DNA of 64,000 nt. Source: Methanocellales archaeon (lineage in GTDB: Archaea > Halobacteriota > UBA148). Below are positions 45,166 to 58,272 of the stretch, piece after piece. Under the pieces are notes generated by a model, which was given only the letters and a program-made list of their open reading frames with translations, did not search any database and was not told where the DNA came from. Positions within the stretch are counted from its first letter, which is position 1, and each line of letters opens with the position of its first letter. The position numbers and the translations under genes were made by a program. The stretch spans positions 1 through 64,000 of the forward strand of contig JAQUQR010000007.1 of NCBI GenBank assembly GCA_028715985.1, in the 5' to 3' direction.

Positions 45166-46650
45166 ATGACAGGAGAGACCCCGTTTAAGGATATAAAATT
45201 CTTCGATACGACGCTTAGAGATGGTGAGCAAACACCCGGCGTTTCACTGACCGCAGAAGAAAAGTTGCGGATCGCTCGTAAGCTTGATTCCATAGGAGTG
45301 CACGTGATAGAGGCGGGCTCTGCGATCACCTCTGAGGGCGAGCGAGCATCTATCAAAACGATCGCCAATGAAGGCTTAAATGCAGAGATATGCAGTTTTG
45401 CCAGGGTGCTTAAGAAGGATATAGACATAGCATTAGGTTGTGATGTGGATTCGGTCCACTTGGTGGTACCGGTCTCAGACCTTCACATCGAGAGAAAACT
45501 AAAGAAGGATCGCGAAACTGTAAAACAGATGGCAGTCAGCGTTACGGAGTACGCAAAAGACCATGGCTTGATCGTTGAGTTGAGCGGAGAGGATGCATCC
45601 CGGGCAGATATTGATTATCTGATTTCTGTGTATGAGGAAGGAATAAAAGCGGGTGCAGACCGCCTATGCTTCTGCGATACAGTAGGGGTGTTGCTACCTG
45701 AGCGGACGGAAGATATATTTAGGAGGCTTGTCAAACTAAATGCACCGATAAGCGTGCATTGTCATAATGATTTTGGATTGGCGACTGCCAACTCAATCGC
45801 TGCACTTAGAGTGGGGGCGAAACAAGTGCATGTTACCGCCAATGGATTAGGTGAAAGGGCAGGCAATGCTGCCTTAGAAGAGGTTGTGATGACGCTGGAG
45901 GCATTGTATAACTATGATACGGGCATAGATACCACAAATCTGTATACGGCATCTCGCCTAGTGAGTAGGCTGACCGGCATACTGGTTGCCCCTAACAAAG
46001 CGATCATAGGGGATTATGCCTTCACCCACGAGTCGGGCATCCATACCCATGGAGTACTAGCCTCCCCTAATACATATGAGCCGATGTCTCCGGAAATAGT
46101 TGGCAGAACCAGAAAGATCGTGCTTGGTAAACATGCAGGAAAAAGCTCTGTCAATCTAGCCCTAAAGGAATTTGGATTGAAAGCCAGCGAGGAGCAGTTA
46201 GATGAGATCGTTCGCAGGATAAAGGATTTGGGCGATAAGGGGAAGAAAACGACAGATGCAGACCTACAGGCCATAGCAGAAGCTGTATTGGGCGTATATC
46301 GAGAGGCAAAGGTGAAATTGGACGAACTGACCGTCGTGTCTGGAAACAAAGTCACTCCAACTGCCTCAGTTAAGCTAAAAGTAGGCGACCAGGATATAAT
46401 CGAATCTGGTATCGGTGTCGGACCAGTAGACGCTGCCCTTCATGCATTACGAAGGGCCATAGAGGACATAGCAGATATTGAGTTGGATGAATATCGCGTA
46501 GAGGCCATTACGGGCGGCACAGATGCCTTGGTGGAGGTATGGGTCAAGCTGAGCAGGGACGGAAAGACCGTTACAGCCAGAGGTGCAAGAGAAGATATCA
46601 TAATGGCATCCGTAGAGGCCATGTTAGAGGGAATCAACCGACTGATGTGA
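45166..46650 (+). CDS. 2-isopropylmalate / citramalate synthase family
   Basis: A 494-residue HMGL-like enzyme that condenses acetyl-CoA with 2-oxoisovalerate (LeuA) or pyruvate (CimA). The TIM barrel shows [15 protein letters not shown] and [23 protein letters not shown] closes the site. A C-terminal LeuA dimer/regulatory domain (about 370-494) allows feedback control. A GTG lies at 45160, but ATG 45166 is better spaced from GGAG (45154-45157). LeuA and CimA cannot be separated by eye; the ilv genes that follow need the 2-oxobutyrate that CimA would supply for isoleucine, or share substrate with LeuA. The 220-nt gap upstream shows no T-box or riboswitch that I can recognise. Confidence 0.9.
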   Translation: MTGETPFKDIKFFDTTLRDGEQTPGVSLTAEEKLRIARKLDSIGVHVIEAGSAITSEGERASIKTIANEGLNAEICSFARVLKKDIDIALGCDVDSVHLVVPVSDLHIERKLKKDRETVKQMAVSVTEYAKDHGLIVELSGEDASRADIDYLISVYEEGIKAGADRLCFCDTVGVLLPERTEDIFRRLVKLNAPISVHCHNDFGLATANSIAALRVGAKQVHVTANGLGERAGNAALEEVVMTLEALYNYDTGIDTTNLYTASRLVSRLTGILVAPNKAIIGDYAFTHESGIHTHGVLASPNTYEPMSPEIVGRTRKIVLGKHAGKSSVNLALKEFGLKASEEQLDEIVRRIKDLGDKGKKTTDADLQAIAEAVLGVYREAKVKLDELTVVSGNKVTPTASVKLKVGDQDIIESGIGVGPVDAALHALRRAIEDIADIELDEYRVEAITGGTDALVEVWVKLSRDGKTVTARGAREDIIMASVEAMLEGINRLM

Positions 46651-48332
46651 TGAAAATGGTGAGCAAAATTTCAGGGGCGGAAGCATTTGTTGAATGCCTG
46701 CGTAAAGAAAACGTAGAAGTCATTTTTGGAATTCCCGGGGGTTCACTCCTGCCAATACACGATGAGTTGTATGACTCGAGCATAAGACACATTCTCGTAA
46801 GACATGAGCAATGTGCTGCCCATATGGCGGATGGATATGCAAGGGCAACCGGGCGAACAGGAGTGTGCATGGCGACCTCCGGACCCGGTGCGACGAATCT
46901 TGTTACCGGCATCGCTAATGCCTACATGGACTCGGTACCGATGGTGGCGTTCACGGGTCAGGTGCCCACCAGCATGATAGGTAATGATGCTTTTCAAGAG
47001 GCGGATATTACGGGCATCACGCTTCCCATTACGAAGATAAATTACCTCATAAAAAACGCCAATCATCTGCCTAAGACCATAAGAGAGGCATTCTGCATCG
47101 CCTCCACAGGGCGACCTGGCCCTGTGCTTGTGGACATACCTAAAGATGTCCAGATTACGGAGATTGAGTTTGAATATCCCAAGACCTTCGATTTAAGGGG
47201 GTATAAGCCAACGATTGAGGGACATCCCCTGCAGATTAAACGAGCCATCAAAGCAATAACGGATGCAGAGCGCCCAATCGTCTATGCCGGTGGTGGTGTT
47301 ATAATTTCTAATGCCTCCGAAGAGTTACGAGCATTAGCAGAGCTGACTCTTACCCCAGTTATGACTACCTTGCTGGGCAAAGGAGCGTTCCCGGAGAACC
47401 ACCCCCTATCATTGGGAATGGTTGGCATGCATGGCACGAAATATGCGAACTATGCAATGACGGAAACCGATTTGATCATAGCAGTTGGGGCAAGGTTCGA
47501 TGACAGAGTGACTGGCAAGCTAGATGCCTTTGCACCGAACGCAAAAGTCATCCATATAGACATCGATCCGGCTGAGATAAGCAAGAGCGTTTCAGTCACC
47601 ATACCAATCGTTGGGGATGCAAAAAGCGTCCTTAAGGAGATGATCAAAGGGTTGAGAGAAAAGCCCAGAATAGAATGGCTCAAGAAGATCGAGGAATGGA
47701 AAACGGAGTTCCCCCTGAGATATGATCGTAGTGGTAAAACGCTTAAGCCGCAATTTATCATCGAGCAGATCCATGAGCTTTGTCCAGATGCCATTATCGC
47801 AACAGAAGTTGGGCAATGCCAGATGTGGGCAGCACAATATTTCAAGTGCACTAAACCACGAAGTTTTATATCATCTGGCGGGCTGGGCACGATGGGGTAC
47901 GGTTTTCCAGCCGCCATAGGTGCCAAGGTGGGATGCCCTGACAAAACCGTCATCGACATCGCCGGGGACGGAAGCTTCCAGATGACCTGCCAAGAGCTTG
48001 CGACTGCAGTACTAAACGATGTTCCAGTCACGGTGGCAATTCTAAACAACGGGTTTTTGGGGATGGTGCGCCAGTGGCAGGAGTTGTTCTATGATAAAAG
48101 ATATGCTGCCACATACCTAGGTGCAAGTCCAGATTTCACAAAGTTGGCTGAGGCATATGGCGCTCTCGGCATAGAGGTGAGGAAACCAAGCGAGGTAAAA
48201 TCAGCAATAGAGGAGGCAGTAACCTCTGATAAACCCGCTGTCATCGATTTCAAGATCGATCCCGAGGAGAACGTGCTTCCGATGGTGCCGGCAGGTGCCG
48301 CTATAAACGAAATTATAGACTATGAGGGATGA
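46650..48332 (+). CDS. ilvB: Acetolactate synthase large subunit
   Basis: A 560-residue ThDP/FAD enzyme making acetolactate or acetohydroxybutyrate for branched-chain amino acids. It has [19 protein letters not shown], the catalytic-glutamate region [19 protein letters not shown], and the ThDP motif [15 protein letters not shown] ending ILNN. The frame opens at 46539, but ATG 46650 overlaps the leuA stop by one base (TGATG) and gives the family length. Confidence 0.95.
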   Translation: MKMVSKISGAEAFVECLRKENVEVIFGIPGGSLLPIHDELYDSSIRHILVRHEQCAAHMADGYARATGRTGVCMATSGPGATNLVTGIANAYMDSVPMVAFTGQVPTSMIGNDAFQEADITGITLPITKINYLIKNANHLPKTIREAFCIASTGRPGPVLVDIPKDVQITEIEFEYPKTFDLRGYKPTIEGHPLQIKRAIKAITDAERPIVYAGGGVIISNASEELRALAELTLTPVMTTLLGKGAFPENHPLSLGMVGMHGTKYANYAMTETDLIIAVGARFDDRVTGKLDAFAPNAKVIHIDIDPAEISKSVSVTIPIVGDAKSVLKEMIKGLREKPRIEWLKKIEEWKTEFPLRYDRSGKTLKPQFIIEQIHELCPDAIIATEVGQCQMWAAQYFKCTKPRSFISSGGLGTMGYGFPAAIGAKVGCPDKTVIDIAGDGSFQMTCQELATAVLNDVPVTVAILNNGFLGMVRQWQELFYDKRYAATYLGASPDFTKLAEAYGALGIEVRKPSEVKSAIEEAVTSDKPAVIDFKIDPEENVLPMVPAGAAINEIIDYEG

Positions 48333-48336
48333 AAAA

Positions 48337-48828
48337 ATGAAGCACACTCTGTCAGTCTTGGTGGAGAACAAACCAGGTGTTTTAGCGAGAGTTGCAGGCC
48401 TTTTCTCCAGAAGAGGCTTTAACATAGATAGCTTGGCGGTTGGAGTGACCGAAAATCCAGAGATCTCACGAATGACGATAGTCGTAGAGGGTGACGATAG
48501 GGTCTTGGAACAAGTGACAAAACAATTAAATAAACTCATAGATACCATCAAGGTATCTGACCTAAAAGCAGAGGAATCCGTGGAAAGAGAGCTTGTGATG
48601 ATCAAGGTGGTGGCCGAACCCAAGATGCGTTCCGAGATCATGCAAATCGCCGACATATTCCGGGCGAGGATCGTAGACGTCTCCCCGAAAACAATGATTA
48701 TTGAGGTTACCGGCGATGAGACAAAGATCAACGCCATGGAATCTTTGCTAAAGCAGTTCGGGATCAAAGAATTGGCACGAACCGGAAAGGTCGCATTGAC
48801 CAGAGGTCTGAAGAGCGTACAGGAGTGA
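48337..48828 (+). CDS. ilvN: Acetolactate synthase small (regulatory) subunit
   Basis: A 163-residue regulatory subunit. The N-terminal ACT domain ([19 protein letters not shown], then [14 protein letters not shown]) senses valine in characterised systems; the C-terminal ALS_ss_C domain follows ([17 protein letters not shown]). I use ATG 48337; an in-frame ATG at 48322 overlaps ilvB. A GAGGG ribosome site precedes it. Confidence 0.95.
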   Translation: MKHTLSVLVENKPGVLARVAGLFSRRGFNIDSLAVGVTENPEISRMTIVVEGDDRVLEQVTKQLNKLIDTIKVSDLKAEESVERELVMIKVVAEPKMRSEIMQIADIFRARIVDVSPKTMIIEVTGDETKINAMESLLKQFGIKELARTGKVALTRGLKSVQE

Positions 48829-48835
48829 AAACAAC

Positions 48836-49825
48836 ATGAGAATATACTATGATAAAGATGGAGATTTAAGTCTATTAAAGGATAAGACCATTGCCATTAT
48901 CGGCTATGGCATCCAAGGAAGAGGGCAGTCTTTATGTCTGCGAGATTCAGGTTGCAAGGTAGTTATTTCAGAACTAGAAGGGGCCCCTAATTTCCAACAG
49001 GCCAAAAACGACGGATTTGTCCCTGTCCCAGCAGATGAGGCAGCAAAGAGTGCAGATATTATACAGATACTTACTCAGGACCATGTGCAGTCCAAAGTAT
49101 ATAAAGAGTCTATCGAGCCTGCCTTGAAAAAAGGTAAGGCCTTGTGTTTTTCGCACGGTTTTAATATCCATTTTAAACAGATAAAGCCACCTGAAAAAGT
49201 GGATGTGTTTATGGTTGCGCCTAAAGGCCCAGGGGCCTTGGTAAGAAAGATGTTTGAAGAAGGCAAAGGAGTTCCTTCCTTGGTTGCTGTATTTCAGGAT
49301 GCTACAGGTAATGCCTTGAAATTGGCCCTGGCCTATGCCAAGGCACTAGGTGCAACTAGGGCAGGAGTCATCGAGACGACGTTTAAGGAAGAGACCGAGA
49401 CCGATCTTTTCGGTGAACAAGTAGACTTGTGCGGAGGCGTAACAGAGATGATAAAGGCAGCATTTGAGACCTTGGTTGATGCGGGCTATCAGCCAGAGGT
49501 GGCATACTTTGAGTCGCTGCACGAGCTGAAATTGATCGTCGATTTGATTCATGAGGGTGGCTTATGTCATATGTGGGATTCCGTTTCTGACACGGCAGAA
49601 TATGGGGGCCTTACCAGGGGAAAAAGGGTCATCAACGTCCAGTCCAAAGAAGCCATGCTGCAAATCCTGAGAGAGATACAGGATGGCACGTTCGCAGAGG
49701 AATGGATCAAAGAGAACAAGTCAAATCGACCTGTATTCAATGCCTTGAAGGCCAAAGATGCAGAGCATCAGATAGAGAAAGTTGGCAAAAAGCTCAGAGC
49801 CATGATGCCGTGGCTGAGGAAATGA
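48836..49825 (+). CDS. ilvC: Ketol-acid reductoisomerase
   Basis: A 329-residue class I KARI, the step after acetolactate synthase. The Rossmann motif reads [21 protein letters not shown] and the Mg/catalytic part includes [31 protein letters not shown] and [17 protein letters not shown]. It begins 7 nt after ilvN, last gene of the leuA/cimA-ilvBNC operon. Confidence 0.95.
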   Translation: MRIYYDKDGDLSLLKDKTIAIIGYGIQGRGQSLCLRDSGCKVVISELEGAPNFQQAKNDGFVPVPADEAAKSADIIQILTQDHVQSKVYKESIEPALKKGKALCFSHGFNIHFKQIKPPEKVDVFMVAPKGPGALVRKMFEEGKGVPSLVAVFQDATGNALKLALAYAKALGATRAGVIETTFKEETETDLFGEQVDLCGGVTEMIKAAFETLVDAGYQPEVAYFESLHELKLIVDLIHEGGLCHMWDSVSDTAEYGGLTRGKRVINVQSKEAMLQILREIQDGTFAEEWIKENKSNRPVFNALKAKDAEHQIEKVGKKLRAMMPWLRK

Positions 49826-49915
49826 AATAATCCTTTTATTAAAAATCCAAGAATAAGAATTGGATGCTCTTTGAATCCGTCTAAACCATTCAAAGGGTAG
49901 CATAGAGGCGCAAAT

Positions 49916-50269
49916 ATGGGGAGAGAGCAGACAATAGCATTCGCACTATTAACTGTAGTTTGCTTCATACTGGGTGGGGCCATCGGCTACTTTGTTGTAA
50001 AAGATAACCCAAATCCCTGTGAGATCACAGAAATGACGTATTATTACTCTGAATATTATGGGCGTTCTGACTGCCAAAGGGTTAAAGAGGACGGGACCAT
50101 TCCAAAACTAAAAGATTTGGGCATCACTGTGGTCGAAGTTGAAATAAGGACAGAAGCTGATCTTGTAAAATACAATCTCCAGAGAGTGCCCACATTTGAA
50201 ATAGAAAGAGAGCGTTACCCGGGCTATATGACATTTGAACAGCTAAAGCCACTGTTGAAGTGTCATTGA
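49916..50269 (+). CDS. Membrane-anchored thioredoxin-fold-like protein
   Basis: A 117-residue protein with one N-terminal hydrophobic anchor (about 7-29) and an outside domain. The domain ends with VPTFEIERERYPGYMTFEQLKPLL, like the cis-proline and last strands of thioredoxins. The place of the CxxC holds only one cysteine (GRSDC), so it would not be a normal dithiol oxidoreductase. Function unknown. Between ilvC and this gene are 90 AT-rich bases. Confidence 0.65.
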   Translation: MGREQTIAFALLTVVCFILGGAIGYFVVKDNPNPCEITEMTYYYSEYYGRSDCQRVKEDGTIPKLKDLGITVVEVEIRTEADLVKYNLQRVPTFEIERERYPGYMTFEQLKPLLKCH

Positions 50270-50593
50270 AGTTTATTGCTGAATCATAAATGAACGAATG
50301 ATGGTGGATTTCTAAATGTCGCCAAGATGAACGAAGAAGAAAGTAATACATAAATAATTTAGTGTAGGAATTACTAAGGGATTAAAAGGAAATACAAAAG
50401 AATAAAGAACTAAAATTTTACCGGCATGATCGTATGAGGACTCATGTCTGAGTTTTCAGGATACTTCTTTCAGCAGCTTCAGTTAGTTAACCCTACAGAA
50501 GCTAAATCGTAAAAAAAAGTAGAAAGTTTTTATATAAGTTTCACTGATGATAAAATGCTCACTTGTAAAGTATGGGCAAAGGGAGGTGAGCGA
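50270..50593 (+). promoter_or_regulatory. Intergenic region with the promoter of the giant surface protein
   Basis: A 324-bp stretch without a supported gene. TTTTTATATAAG near 50528-50540 is a good TATA box, placing transcription start at about 50562. The ribosome site GGGAGGTGA follows at about 50580-50588, ahead of ATG 50594. Confidence 0.6.
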
Positions 50594-53500
50594 ATGAATA
50601 GCACAAAAATAAAAACAAAATTAATGGTATTCGTAATTTGTATTTTCCTTTTAACATCTATAAATGGAGTTAGCCTTGCAGCTACAGTTACAGATACGAG
50701 CATGGTAAGGAAGCCAATAATAGCAGAGAAGCCACTAGAAATATTTGAGATAAAAGAGCTTAATCATGCCCCCGCCATGTCAGAGCATGCACCCGGTGAA
50801 ATCCTAGTCAAGTTCAAATCTGACATCGAAGACGGTGCATTGGTCAGGGCTAATTTCGAATATGGGGCTTCCGCGAAGTCCACCCTGCTTTCGGGTACTC
50901 AGGTACTGAGAGTCCCCTCGGATAAAACAGTAGATGAGATGGTCAAAATATATGAGAGCCTGCCAGAAGTAGAATATGCAGAGCCAAACTATAGGGTCCA
51001 TGCTTTGATGATCCCCAACGATACCTATTATCCCTATCAGTGGCATCTCGACAATCATGTGTATGGCGGGATTCATATGGAACCTGCCTGGAGTATATCC
51101 AATGGTTCAGGAGTTGTAGTGGCTGTGATAGATACGGGAGTGGCTCAGGCACCGGATTTGGCTGGCACCGCTTTCGTACCGGGTTATGATTTTGTCAATG
51201 GTGATTCGGATCCAAATGATGATAACGGACATGGTACACATGTCGCTGGCACCATCGCTCAAACAACCAACAATGGATATGGCGTTGCAGGAGTTGCGTT
51301 CGGTTGCTCAATAATGCCAATAAAGGTGCTTAATGCAACGGGTAGCGGAACCAATGCCTGGGTCGCAGATGGTATCTATTATGCAGTCGATAACGGTGCT
51401 GATGTCATCAGCATGAGCCTGGGCGGATCAACCCCTTCTTCAACGATAGAAGAGGCTGTTGAGTATGCCTACAATAATGGAGTGACCGTCATTGCCGCTG
51501 CCGGTAATGAATATGAAGAGGGAAATGCGCCGAGTTATCCTGCTGCATACGATGATTATGTCATCGCGGTTGGTGCCACCAGGTATGACGAAACCCGCTC
51601 ATATTACTCGAATACGGGCAGTTACCTGGATTTAGTCGCTCCTGGCGGGGACATGACAGAGGATCAAAATGGAGATGGCTATGGCGATGGTGTTCTCCAG
51701 CAGACTATTGGAGATTATCCAGGCGAGTTCGTTTTTGAGTTCAAGCAGGGCACGTCCATGGCAACGCCCCATGTATCCGGAGTGGCAGCACTTGTGATCG
51801 CTAAAGGCATAACAGGCCCAGATAACATCAGTGCTCTATTGAAGAGTTCGGCAGAGGACAAAGGAACGCCTGGTTGGGATGAAGAGTACGGCTGGGGATT
51901 GGTCAATGCAGCGACAGCGTTAAGAGTGGTGCAGATGAGTATCCCAGCGGCTGTTGACAATTATGACCTGGACTGGGTCACGGGTGGAACTGCAGAATGG
52001 TTCGGACAGACATGGACCTATTATTACGGCGGAGATGCTGCAGAAAGTGGAGGTATATCTGATTACCCTTATGGTCAGACTAGCTGGATGCAGACCACGG
52101 TTACAGGTCCAGATAATCTTTCGTTTTACTGGAAGGTGTCTTCAGAAGCCAACTGTGATTATCTGAGGTTCTACATAGATGGGGTAGAACAGAACAATAT
52201 ATCAGGCGATACAGACTGGGCACAAAAAACATATTCAATAGGCTCGGGCACACATACGCTGAAGTGGGAATATTCTAAAGACGAGTCCATAAGTGAAGGA
52301 TCAGATTGTGGATGGGTCGATAAGATTGAATATGGTGAATCGACGACTTTACCAGTCCACAACCTCAACACAGGCGAGAACTTTTCGACGATTCAGACCG
52401 CAATAGATGACCCTGATACAATAGAGGGGCATACAATAACTGTTGATGCTGGAACTTATACCGAAAATGTGGATGTTAACAAGTCTTTAACAATCAGGTC
52501 GACCTCTGGAAATCCTGCGGATACTATCGTGGAGGTATCTGATGCATATGATCATGTTTTTGAGGTAACCGCAGATTACGTGAATATAAGCGGGTTCACT
52601 GTTCAGGGAGCAAGTTCTTCTAATGGGATATATCTCGGAAGTGGCACAGACCACTGTAATATCACAAATAATAAAGCGTTGGATAATTATTATGGCATCT
52701 ACTTGTATCAGTCCAGCAGCAACACGCTAACGAGTAACACCGCCAACTCGAACAGCTACGATGGAATCTGCCTCTACTCTTCCAACGACAACACACTATC
52801 AAACAACAACGCCTCGGACAACTACAATGGAGTTCGTATCTCTGATTCCAGTAGCAACACGCTAACGAGTAACACCGCCAACTCGAACAGCTACCGTGGC
52901 ATTTCCTTCGATTATTCCAGTAGCAACACGCTTACGAGCAATACAATGTCTGGAAACACGTACAACTTCGGTGTTTTTGGTTTCAGCCTCTCTGAACACA
53001 CCCATAACATAAACACGAGCAACCTCATAGATGGAAAGCCGATTTATTACTGGGTCGACCAGCAGGATAGAGTGATTCCAAGCGATGCTGGCTTTGTGGG
53101 GGTTGTAAACTCCACGAACATAACGGTGAAGGATTTAACATTAAAAAATAACCTTCAGGGGGTGCTGTTTGCATACACAAGCAATTCAAGGATAGAAAAT
53201 GTTACCGCCTCGAACAACGAATACGGCATCTCCTTGCATTTTTGGAGCGACAGCAACGTTCTCGAGAATAACACCGCCTCGAATAATGTCGAAGGCATCT
53301 CCTTGGCTTATTCAAGCTACAACACACTCACGAACAATACCGCATCGAACAACTATGATGGTATCATCCTGTGGTATTCCTACAGCAACAACAACGTGCT
53401 CGAGAACAACAATGCATCGAACAATGACTATGGCATCTATCTGTCTTTGAGCAATAACAACGTGCTTGAGAACAATACTGCATCGAACAACGACTATGGC

Positions 53501-56500
53501 ATCTATCTGTCTTCTTCCAGCAGCAACACCATCTACAATAACTACCTCGACAACACAAACAACGCCTACGACGATGGAAGCAATACCTGGAACGTCAGTA
53601 AAGCGGAAGGAACAAACATAATCGGTGGACCCTACCTCGGAGGAAACTACTGGAGCGATTATACTGGCGAGGATTCGGATGGAGACGGGCTTGGAGATAC
53701 ACCCCATAACATTTCAGGTAGCACAAACAAGGATCATTTGCCACTTGTAGAGCTAACTAGTGCAGACCCAGACATAGCAGTTGACCCAACCAGCTTCACT
53801 GTGACCCTGAATCAAGGGGATACGTGGAGCAGCATACTTCAGATCGAAAACCGAGGAACTGCAACCCTCACATATAACATAAGCGATGCTAATGCTACCG
53901 CCTCTGTTAGCTCACTGGATAAAACTTCAAAACGTTCGATAGCAATAATTCCGAGACTAAGAATATCTGAAACTGAGAACAATAATAACGAAGGGGGACC
54001 AACAGTTCCTGAGGTCATAGCATCTGATGTTCTGAAACAATCTGGCACAACCCAGGTTCTTGCATGGGTCCCATATGCTGACTATTATTGGGAATATGCG
54101 AATACGTTGAGTGCTATTTCACAGTATTATACCGATTATACGGTAACCGAGAGCACGACAACCAACCCAAGTGTTCTTAGTTCGGAGCTGACAGGCAAGG
54201 ACGTCTTCCTGGTGCCTGAGCCCGAAATGGCCAATAGCACGACTTTGGCTTCAATGGGCTCAGCATTCTCGGCGGTATTAGGAGATTTCGTCAATGATGG
54301 TGGAACAGTTATCGTCTGTTGCGAATGGAGTGGGTACCAAGGATTCCTTCTCAACGCAGGTCTGATGAATGCGACCTATGCTAATGGATATTGGACTGGA
54401 ACGTTCACCGTTGCTGATACAACCCATCCGATAACGGACGGTCTTGGATCAACGGTCGCTGCAGCTGATGCGGTTGCAGCCTATAGCATCACAGATCCGG
54501 AAATCCAGAATCTAATCGTGGATTCTTATGGGTATCCAGTGGTTGCTGTGCGGGATCTGGGGGGCGGTCACGTGGTTCTCATAGGTTACGACTACTATTC
54601 ATACAATGATGATGCAGCAAGGATAATTTCAAATGCTCTGGATTTAGGGACTACAGAAACAAACTGCACATGGCTCACAGAAACCCCAACATCCGGCTCA
54701 GTAGCATCAGGCGGTTATGACAACATAACAGTGAGCATAGACACGACAGGTCTTAGTGTAGGAAGTTACAGTGCAAATATAACCATAAGCAGTAACGATC
54801 CTGATGAGAACACAACTGTTGTACCGGTAAGTTTGACGGTTGAATCACCCAGCGAAGACCCAGATATTTGGGTTGATCCTGCCAGCTTCAATGTGACGCT
54901 ATCCACGAATACGGCACAGAATTATACGCTGACGATCGGAAACAATGGAAATGCAACCCTCACCTATAACATAAGCGATGCCAATGCTACAATGAGTTCG
55001 TTCGCAAAAGAGCTAATGGTTAGAGTTCATGGTTTGACAGCAGCAGAAGCAGACCTATCAGTTGGTTCAAAACCAATCTATAGGTCAACATACACTGTTA
55101 AATATACGGGGCTTATCGATGGCCTTGACATACTCGTACTTGGAGCTAGTATTTCTTCATACGATGGTGATGAAGTCACAAGGATAAACGCACTTGGGGC
55201 AAATGCTGTTCTCGTAGAAGATTCTGCCATTGCCAATTTGACATTATCTGATTTAGAAGGATATGACGTGGTTTACCTCCCAATAGAATGGGGGTATTCG
55301 TCAGATTACATAGAGTCCATCGGAGACACTATAAAGACATATCTTAGCAATGGCGGAGGACTCGTAATAGGACAGTGCTGCGAATTTGATGCCCCATACA
55401 CTCCAAGCTTTTTGCCCTATAACCTAACTTATACAGATACCTGGTATCCTGGGTACGGCGTGACGATACTTGACTCAACCCATTACATAACACAAGGTCT
55501 TAACAATAGTGATATGCCAGATGTATACGATAGGATACCGACTTCTACACTCGATGCTAACTACGACCTTCTTGCAAAATCATCAGTGGAGGATGTTCTT
55601 TCACTTGCTGTGGCAGAATATGGAAGTGGAAGGATTGCAGTCCATACGAGCAATTGGCGGGGTACAGGCACGGTATATGGAGATGATCCAGATGTCATCA
55701 TAGAGAGGATATTCTATTGGGCGTCACAAGGCGAAGCAGTCGACGGCTCAGCATGGACTACCAAGACCCCAATGCCTGCGGCGCGGTTTGGGGCCGCGGC
55801 AGGAGTGATTAACGGGGTTCTCTATGTTGCCGGCGGTCATGACGGAACGACTGGAGCGACCTCTACGCTTCAGGCATATAATCCAACAACGGATACCTGG
55901 AGCACTCTGGCATCCATGCCCGAAGGTCGGTATTCAGGAGATGGTGCTGGCGCAATCAATGGCAAGCTTTACGTAGCAGGAGGATGGAACTGGCCTGCCA
56001 GTGGGCTTCCACAGTCCCAATTATTTGCTTATGACCCTGTGGCTAATTCATGGAGCACTAAAGCCTCCATGCCCACACTTAGCGGCAACGGAGCTACCGG
56101 CGTAATAGGCGACAAGCTCTATGTTACCACAGCCTGTGATGGCTACAGTGGCTACAGAAACTTCCTGCATGTTTATGACCCGGCCACCAATACTTGGAGC
56201 CAACTCGCTTCATCACCCAATGACCATGCCGACCCGGCTTTCGGAGTCATTAATAATAAGCTCTATGTGGCAGGTGGAACCGGTAATAGCGGCGTCTTGG
56301 ATGTTTATGACCCGGCCACGGACACATGGACTACCAAGACCCCTATGCCAACATCATTGACAGGGTTAGCTGGTGGTGTTATTAACGGTAAGTTCTACGC
56401 TATGGGGGGAAGCAGTGCCGGCGTCTACTATAATACGGTGTATGTCTACGACCCATCCACTGACACATGGACAACCGAAACTTCAATGCCAACAGCCCGC

Positions 56501-58192
56501 GCACTTGCGGCAGCCGGAGTCATTAACGGTATAATCTATGTTGCGGGAGGTGCCAATAGCACGGGTACTCTGGCAACTGTCGAAGCGTTTACACCGGGGG
56601 GCACATGGCTCACAGAAACCCCAACATCCGGCTCAGTAGCACCAGGCAGTTATGACAACATAACGGTGAGCATAAACACGATAGGTCTCAGTGCAGGAAG
56701 TTACAGTGCAAATATAATCATAAGCAGCAACGATCCTGATGAGGGCACAATTGTTGTGCCGGTAAGTTTGACGGTTTCTGCAGAAGAAGGGACCGGCGGT
56801 CTTGAGACGACTCCCCTAAGTTCAGGGCTGACACCCACTGACCTCGCGAATAGTTTGATGGGCGGAGGCGTCACAGTCTCCAACGTTACTTATTCAGGTG
56901 TTAACATCTCTGCCGGAACGTTTAGCAATGGCACCGACATCATCGGCTTCTATAGTGGCATCATACTGAGTAGCGGGAATATCAGTAACGTGATAGGTCC
57001 AAACACCGATGATGGCACGTCACAGGACAATTACATGCCAGGAGATACAGACCTGGACACCCTGATTCCAGGATATTACACCTATGATGCTTCCGTGCTG
57101 GAGTTCGACTTCGTGCCGGATACCGATGTGATAACCTTCGAATACGTATTCGGCTCAGAGGAATACAACGAGTGGGTACATAGTGCCTATAACGATGTCT
57201 TCGGATTCTTCATCAACGGAGTCAACCACGCTTTGATCCCAGGCACGAGCACTCCCGTTTCCATCAACAATGTCAACGGGGGCAATCCCTACGGCATCAA
57301 TGCCATCAACCCCGACTACTACCGCAATAACGACTTGGATGATGGCGGCGGTTCGATCAATACCGAACTAGACGGCTTGACGATAGTCCTGAGCGTAACA
57401 GCCAATGTCAATGCAGGCGAGAAGAACCATATCAAGTTAGCCATCGCTGACGCGGGGGATTATGTTTTGGATTCTGACGTATTCATCAGGGCAGGGAGTT
57501 TCATTGCACCAAACCTAACCCTATCACCCATAACGGCCACCCGCCTAGTGGACGACATCAATCACACGCTGACAGCTACGCTGATTGAGAATGGGAGCGG
57601 GATATCTGGCAGGACGATCACCTTCAACGTAACCGATGGACCCAATGCTGGACTTACGGGCACCAACACGACGAATGCGGATGGTCAGGCCACATGGAGC
57701 TACGCCAGTTCAGTCAATGGCACGGACACCATCGTTGCCACCAGTGCAAGTGAGACCTCAAATAACGCCTATGTGACCTGGGTAAACTTTATCGAAGCTT
57801 TTGACACAGGTACGGGCACAGCACCCAGTACAGCAGGAACGCACAACGGCACGATCGTCATGTCTTCCTATGTCAATGTTTCCTCCATGTACACCTATCC
57901 CTGTGCTGGAACCGGCGGACACGCAGAATCCGTCAAAATATGGAATTCGACATGGAGCACAACCGCAACCTGGAACGGTTACGGCGGAGATTATCACAAC
58001 ATAACCTTTGACGAATCCTTTGTGCTTAGATCGGGCGAGACGTACAACTACACGATCAGGACGGGCTCCTATCCACAGATAATACATGCGACCAGCAAGG
58101 CAGTGACAGGCGGAACGATTACGTGCACACAGTTCACCGATGCAAATGGTCGCACTTACAACGACTGGATTCCTGCGATCAGGTTGGAGTGA
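50594..58192 (+). CDS. Giant secreted subtilase / beta-helix / kelch surface protein
   Basis: About 2,532 residues from ATG 50594 (GGGAGGTGA upstream; an earlier TTG/ATG at 50555 lacks a ribosome site). Domains: signal peptide (1-30), inhibitor-I9-like propeptide (65-137), S8 subtilase (145-450) with triad D180, H213, S388 ([25 protein letters not shown]), and a beta-sandwich. Next come a NosD-like right-handed beta-helix (about 590-1050), two copies of a periplasmic-type beta-domain separated by class I GATase/ThuA-like folds, six or so kelch repeats (1719-2000), a choice-of-anchor-L-like domain (about 2070-2300) and a Big_1 Ig domain. No C-terminal anchor is seen, so it is secreted or held noncovalently. 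Many NxT/S sites. Probably a surface protease-adhesin. Confidence 0.88.
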   Translation: MNSTKIKTKLMVFVICIFLLTSINGVSLAATVTDTSMVRKPIIAEKPLEIFEIKELNHAPAMSEHAPGEILVKFKSDIEDGALVRANFEYGASAKSTLLSGTQVLRVPSDKTVDEMVKIYESLPEVEYAEPNYRVHALMIPNDTYYPYQWHLDNHVYGGIHMEPAWSISNGSGVVVAVIDTGVAQAPDLAGTAFVPGYDFVNGDSDPNDDNGHGTHVAGTIAQTTNNGYGVAGVAFGCSIMPIKVLNATGSGTNAWVADGIYYAVDNGADVISMSLGGSTPSSTIEEAVEYAYNNGVTVIAAAGNEYEEGNAPSYPAAYDDYVIAVGATRYDETRSYYSNTGSYLDLVAPGGDMTEDQNGDGYGDGVLQQTIGDYPGEFVFEFKQGTSMATPHVSGVAALVIAKGITGPDNISALLKSSAEDKGTPGWDEEYGWGLVNAATALRVVQMSIPAAVDNYDLDWVTGGTAEWFGQTWTYYYGGDAAESGGISDYPYGQTSWMQTTVTGPDNLSFYWKVSSEANCDYLRFYIDGVEQNNISGDTDWAQKTYSIGSGTHTLKWEYSKDESISEGSDCGWVDKIEYGESTTLPVHNLNTGENFSTIQTAIDDPDTIEGHTITVDAGTYTENVDVNKSLTIRSTSGNPADTIVEVSDAYDHVFEVTADYVNISGFTVQGASSSNGIYLGSGTDHCNITNNKALDNYYGIYLYQSSSNTLTSNTANSNSYDGICLYSSNDNTLSNNNASDNYNGVRISDSSSNTLTSNTANSNSYRGISFDYSSSNTLTSNTMSGNTYNFGVFGFSLSEHTHNINTSNLIDGKPIYYWVDQQDRVIPSDAGFVGVVNSTNITVKDLTLKNNLQGVLFAYTSNSRIENVTASNNEYGISLHFWSDSNVLENNTASNNVEGISLAYSSYNTLTNNTASNNYDGIILWYSYSNNNVLENNNASNNDYGIYLSLSNNNVLENNTASNNDYGIYLSSSSSNTIYNNYLDNTNNAYDDGSNTWNVSKAEGTNIIGGPYLGGNYWSDYTGEDSDGDGLGDTPHNISGSTNKDHLPLVELTSADPDIAVDPTSFTVTLNQGDTWSSILQIENRGTATLTYNISDANATASVSSLDKTSKRSIAIIPRLRISETENNNNEGGPTVPEVIASDVLKQSGTTQVLAWVPYADYYWEYANTLSAISQYYTDYTVTESTTTNPSVLSSELTGKDVFLVPEPEMANSTTLASMGSAFSAVLGDFVNDGGTVIVCCEWSGYQGFLLNAGLMNATYANGYWTGTFTVADTTHPITDGLGSTVAAADAVAAYSITDPEIQNLIVDSYGYPVVAVRDLGGGHVVLIGYDYYSYNDDAARIISNALDLGTTETNCTWLTETPTSGSVASGGYDNITVSIDTTGLSVGSYSANITISSNDPDENTTVVPVSLTVESPSEDPDIWVDPASFNVTLSTNTAQNYTLTIGNNGNATLTYNISDANATMSSFAKELMVRVHGLTAAEADLSVGSKPIYRSTYTVKYTGLIDGLDILVLGASISSYDGDEVTRINALGANAVLVEDSAIANLTLSDLEGYDVVYLPIEWGYSSDYIESIGDTIKTYLSNGGGLVIGQCCEFDAPYTPSFLPYNLTYTDTWYPGYGVTILDSTHYITQGLNNSDMPDVYDRIPTSTLDANYDLLAKSSVEDVLSLAVAEYGSGRIAVHTSNWRGTGTVYGDDPDVIIERIFYWASQGEAVDGSAWTTKTPMPAARFGAAAGVINGVLYVAGGHDGTTGATSTLQAYNPTTDTWSTLASMPEGRYSGDGAGAINGKLYVAGGWNWPASGLPQSQLFAYDPVANSWSTKASMPTLSGNGATGVIGDKLYVTTACDGYSGYRNFLHVYDPATNTWSQLASSPNDHADPAFGVINNKLYVAGGTGNSGVLDVYDPATDTWTTKTPMPTSLTGLAGGVINGKFYAMGGSSAGVYYNTVYVYDPSTDTWTTETSMPTARALAAAGVINGIIYVAGGANSTGTLATVEAFTPGGTWLTETPTSGSVAPGSYDNITVSINTIGLSAGSYSANIIISSNDPDEGTIVVPVSLTVSAEEGTGGLETTPLSSGLTPTDLANSLMGGGVTVSNVTYSGVNISAGTFSNGTDIIGFYSGIILSSGNISNVIGPNTDDGTSQDNYMPGDTDLDTLIPGYYTYDASVLEFDFVPDTDVITFEYVFGSEEYNEWVHSAYNDVFGFFINGVNHALIPGTSTPVSINNVNGGNPYGINAINPDYYRNNDLDDGGGSINTELDGLTIVLSVTANVNAGEKNHIKLAIADAGDYVLDSDVFIRAGSFIAPNLTLSPITATRLVDDINHTLTATLIENGSGISGRTITFNVTDGPNAGLTGTNTTNADGQATWSYASSVNGTDTIVATSASETSNNAYVTWVNFIEAFDTGTGTAPSTAGTHNGTIVMSSYVNVSSMYTYPCAGTGGHAESVKIWNSTWSTTATWNGYGGDYHNITFDESFVLRSGETYNYTIRTGSYPQIIHATSKAVTGGTITCTQFTDANGRTYNDWIPAIRLE
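54666..54841 (+). repeat. 176-bp direct repeat, copy 1 (in giant surface gene)
   Basis: Begins GCACATGGCTCACAGAAACC and ends GTAAGTTTGACGGTT. It encodes a beta-domain ([20 protein letters not shown]...). The second copy at 56601-56776 has the same length and only scattered differences, indicating recent duplication or gene conversion. Confidence 0.85.
56601..56776 (+). repeat. 176-bp direct repeat, copy 2 (in giant surface gene)
   Basis: The partner of 54666-54841; it follows the kelch block. Recombination between copies would delete a ThuA-like domain and all kelch repeats in frame (1,935 bp, divisible by 3). Confidence 0.85.
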
Positions 58193-58236
58193 ATACAGAT
58201 ATAAGCATAAAGAAAGAAAAACAAACAAAAACAGAA

Positions 58237-58272
58237 AGAGTAGAGTTGCCAAAGACGCTCTATTCTTTTTTT
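58237..58272 (+). terminator. Terminator after the giant surface gene
   Basis: AGAGTAGAG (58237-58245) pairs with CTCTATTCT (58258-58266; 8 of 9), followed by a run of seven T. It is 45 nt past the stop codon at 58192. Confidence 0.6.
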
